In this document: positions 61,793 through 64,000 of the stretch, piece by piece
Layout of the letters: each line of letters starts with the position of its first letter
Position numbering within the stretch: the stretch's first letter is position 1
Source: Methylobacillus glycogenes JCM 2850
GTDB taxonomy: Bacteria; Pseudomonadota; Gammaproteobacteria; Burkholderiales; Methylophilaceae
Assembly: GCF_000617925.1 (NCBI RefSeq)
Contig: NZ_BAMT01000002.1
Span: 310,001-374,000, forward strand
Length of the DNA stretch: 64,000 bases
Reading direction: 5' to 3'
Made by a program: the position numbers and the translations under genes
Notes under the pieces: model-generated
What the model saw: only the letters and a program-made list of their open reading frames with translations
Told to the model about the DNA's origin: nothing
Databases searched by the model: none

Positions 61793-62254
61793 ATGATTCA
61801 TATCGCATTGTACGAACCGAAAATCCCGCAGAACACCGGCAATATCATCCGCTTGATTGCCAATACAGGCTTTACGCTGCATCTGATAGGGCCTTTGGAT
61901 TTTCAATTTGATGACAAAAATCTCAAGCGCGCGGGGCTGGATTACCACGATCTGGCCAAGGTAAAGATTTATGGCGGATATGAGGAATTTAAAGCGGCCA
62001 TGGGCGACAAGCGTATTTTTGCGTTAACCACGAAAGCCCAGCAGTATTACCACAACATTCAATATCAGGCCGAGGATGTGCTGCTGTTTGGCTCTGAGAC
62101 CTCGGGTTTGCCTGAAGCCGTGCGTGATGAATTGCGCGAGACCCTGATCCGCGTACCCATGATGCCAAATAACCGCAGCATGAACCTCGCCAACACCGTG
62201 GCTTTGACCAGTTATGAAGCCTGGAAGCAGCTGGGTTTTGTTGGCGGGTTGTAA
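61793..62254 (+). CDS. trmL: tRNA (cytidine/uridine-2'-O-)-methyltransferase TrmL
   Basis: SPOUT-class enzyme that methylates the wobble base of tRNA-Leu. 153 residues from ATG 61793 ([20 protein letters not shown]); a TTG six codons upstream would add MKINRR. SAM-binding knot motifs [12 protein letters not shown] and [18 protein letters not shown] are complete. Only a weak ribosome site is visible. Confidence 0.94.
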   Translation: MIHIALYEPKIPQNTGNIIRLIANTGFTLHLIGPLDFQFDDKNLKRAGLDYHDLAKVKIYGGYEEFKAAMGDKRIFALTTKAQQYYHNIQYQAEDVLLFGSETSGLPEAVRDELRETLIRVPMMPNNRSMNLANTVALTSYEAWKQLGFVGGL

Positions 62255-62357
62255 GTTTGAGGTTTTGAGTGTGAGCTTCTGAGTCTGGGCTTTAGAGCAG
62301 GTTTAACAACACCAAGCGTGGTGAGTGCTGTTTTCCATCACAGGTTCAATACAAACT

Positions 62358-62392
62358 CTCCTGCCGCGATTGGGCTCCAATCGAGACAGGAG
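62358..62392 (-). other. Hairpin downstream of the SGNH gene
   Basis: CTCCTG / CAGGAG outer stem and perfect inner stem CGATTGG / CCAATCG with loop GCT, 13 bases past the stop of the minus-strand SGNH gene. No T-run; terminator role uncertain. Confidence 0.5.
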
Positions 62393-62404
62393 TGGTCGCT
62401 GTCT

Positions 62405-63654
62405 TTAGTCAGCCTTGAATTGCTTGATTTTCTCCAGCATTTTTTCTGCAAACAATTGATAGATTTTTTCCGAGGGATGCACGCTATCAAAGAACGGATA
62501 TTGCTGCTGATCCAGCAATGACTGCGAACAGCCATTGATAAACTTCACGACCAACTCTTCACGCGCCAAGAGCGGGCCTAGTTCGTAATATCCGGCTTCT
62601 ATATCGGTCACGCAGGCGCGATTGCGGGTGGCAGGTGTCCACGCTTGCAGCCATTGTGCAAACAGGCTTTGCATGGGTAACCACAGCACCTCCTGCCCTG
62701 GGAATGCCTTGCTTAAGCTGACTTCCATCTCGCGTTCCAGTTGCTGGGATAAGGATTGCGCCAAGCTGGCTGAGGAGGTGTTGAATAGCGCAGGGGTGGT
62801 GGAAATATCGGGCGGCCCAATCACCAGAATACGCTTGGCACCCAGCGCTTGCACGCGCTTGATGTTGTCAACGAGCAATGCCGGAAGAGAACTGATTTTT
62901 ATACGTTTTTTATCCTCCGTCACAAAGTGCTTGTCTGCAAAGACATTGAGTAAATCATTGCCGCCGATAAAGAAAATGAACAAGGTCTGGTCTATCAATG
63001 GTTTGTCTGCGCGTGCCGCGTAAGCATCCACCTGCTTGTCCAAGGCCACCCTGTTGTAAATACTCAAGCGCAGGCCAGAATAGTCGTTGGCAATAGCCGC
63101 GCCTGCCACGGCATAGTTCAGGCCCGAGGGATTAGGGTCGCTGAATTTCTCCGAGATTTTCTGTTCCGCCTTGGCAGCAAACTCCAGCGTAGAAGCTGGT
63201 GTCAGCACGGCTGCCTTGATGACATCAGGCTTGGCAGTGCTGATGGCAGTTGGTGCTAATAAATCCATCATCTTAGGGTTCATTTCCAGGCGTGGTTCAG
63301 ATTCCAAAAGCGTGGAAGGGCGCCAGGCGGGCTGCAAGTGATCGCCCAAAGCTTTAGCCACAAACTCTACAGGCAGTTGGCCGTTGGTAAATGCCATGCT
63401 TGGTGGGAGGTAGGGGGCGAACTCATATGCAGATGATGGAAATGCGTAATTTCACGCGCCAGCATGAACATATTGCCTTGGTCAGAAAGCGAGTCACCAA
63501 ACACCACCAACTTGGATGGCGGGGCTTGCGAAGTCTGGAGTGCATTCTTAGTGACAATCGGCGCCTCTCCGCAACTGCTCAGTAACATGAGGGTTGAGAG
63601 CATCATGCTAAGGAGTCTTATCAATGCAACGTTCATTCTGAATGTTTTGATCAC
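62405..63654 (-). CDS. SGNH/GDSL lipoprotein hydrolase, one frame break
   Basis: Predicted envelope esterase or lipase. Probable GTG start at 63654 with AAAGG upstream (ATG 63636 is an alternative); lipobox LSSC in LMLLSSCGEAP. GDSL block I is VVFGDSLSDQGN (nucleophile Ser), block III FFIGGNDLLN, block V DSVHPSEKIYQ with catalytic Asp and His. The frame breaks near 63445: coding ACGCATTT should be ACGGCATTT, restoring AREITAFPSSAYEFAPYLPP. Restored length about 416 residues. Confidence 0.86.
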
Positions 63655-64000
63655 GTCATTAACCTTTCAAATTTATCCCGCTTGCTAGCACCAGAGCACC
63701 TGATTCGGCCCCAGAGACATGAGGGAAGCTTGTATGTTTTTTTGAAGGAGATCGGCTGTTATGGATGCATGTGGCACTGAAAGGCAGCAGTCAGTAACAC
63801 CCCAACCGCAGCCAGATTAATTGCTATTTGTCTTTAATGTAAAGTCAAATATAGCTATTTAATTGTAAATTTGATCGGGGGTTTGCAGCGGGTGTGACAC
63901 GTCACAGCTATAGGTGTGAATAGAAGGATGTTGCTGAGGTTGAGTGTGAATTCGGGCAGTGAAGCCAGACAGTGAAGTCAGGTCGTAAAGGTACGCGCGA
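63655..64000. other. Intergenic tail of the window
   Basis: No supported gene. A 19-codon frame (MDACGTERQQSVTPQPQPD) from ATG 63760 follows an AAGGAG, but spacing is long and it is too short to call. An AT-rich patch at 63815-63875 precedes the inverted repeat TGTGACACGTCACA at 63893-63906. Confidence 0.5.

Noticed and set aside
63893-63906. CRP binding site
   Set aside because: TGTGA and TCACA are present but four bases apart, not six.

Overview
The window reads as ordinary chromosomal backbone of a betaproteobacterium. Gene content and order fit the family Methylophilaceae (methylotrophs such as Methylophilus or Methylobacillus) best: a tkt-gap-pgk-pyk-fba carbon cluster, ppsA with its regulator ppsR, zapD/yacG/coaE/pilD together, argJ followed by a DUF815 ATPase and a Nudix-ThiE fusion, and a RegB/RegA redox pair. 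The family assignment is an inference from gene content; no rRNA or tRNA gene is present to confirm it. I see no phage, insertion sequence, CRISPR array or defence island.

Layout. 1-5578: tkt (3' end), gap, pgk, pyk, fba, all on the + strand. 5658-7979: PsiE-like protein, purC, DUF1232 protein, ppa. 8072-10933 (- strand): an ABC exporter translationally coupled to a TSUP permease, and a DciA-like protein. 10972-18586 (+): M23 peptidase, secA, DUF1289, argJ, DUF815 ATPase, Nudix-ThiE fusion, small membrane protein. 18595-22634: yacG, zapD, coaE, pilD, an unknown small protein and ispB. 22846-27940: rplU, rpmA, obgE, proB, purE, purK, rpsT. 28111-34886: murJ, ribF, ileS, lspA, DUF808 protein. 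35053-39919: a small secreted protein, a zinc alcohol dehydrogenase, DoxX, catalase, ppsR. 39931-45072: ppsA, regA/regB and a c-type cytochrome behind three tandem hairpins. 45253-49884: PepSY protein, TonB receptor, DUF2946 protein and a secreted Asp-box protein. 50032-55590: clpB with a heat-shock promoter, a lipoprotein, a cNMP-binding/AI-2E transporter fusion, YjbQ. 55638-63654: EnvC-like protein, gpmI, rhodanese, grxC, secB, SH3 protein, gpsA, trmL and an SGNH lipoprotein.

How the genes work together. Lower glycolysis is nearly complete here (fba, gap, pgk, gpmI, pyk), and ppsA/ppsR run the pyruvate-PEP step the other way, as expected where sugar phosphates made from C1 units are both oxidised and used for gluconeogenesis. 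Protein export and envelope functions recur (secA, secB, lspA, murJ, ispB, EnvC-like). RegB/RegA plus cytochrome c point to redox control of respiration.

The main unusual signal concerns the sequence itself. Sixteen genes, most of them essential, carry reading-frame breaks at seventeen sites. Each break is repaired by adding exactly one base, always possible as a G or C beside an existing G or C. Two terminator hairpins show the same one-base shortfall. The likely cause is residual deletion error in the assembly, not real gene decay. Such genes are given here as full-length CDS with the break position stated. I did not find a convincing new biological system; the best biological leads are the triple hairpin array at 44612-44690 and the cNMP/AI-2E fusion.
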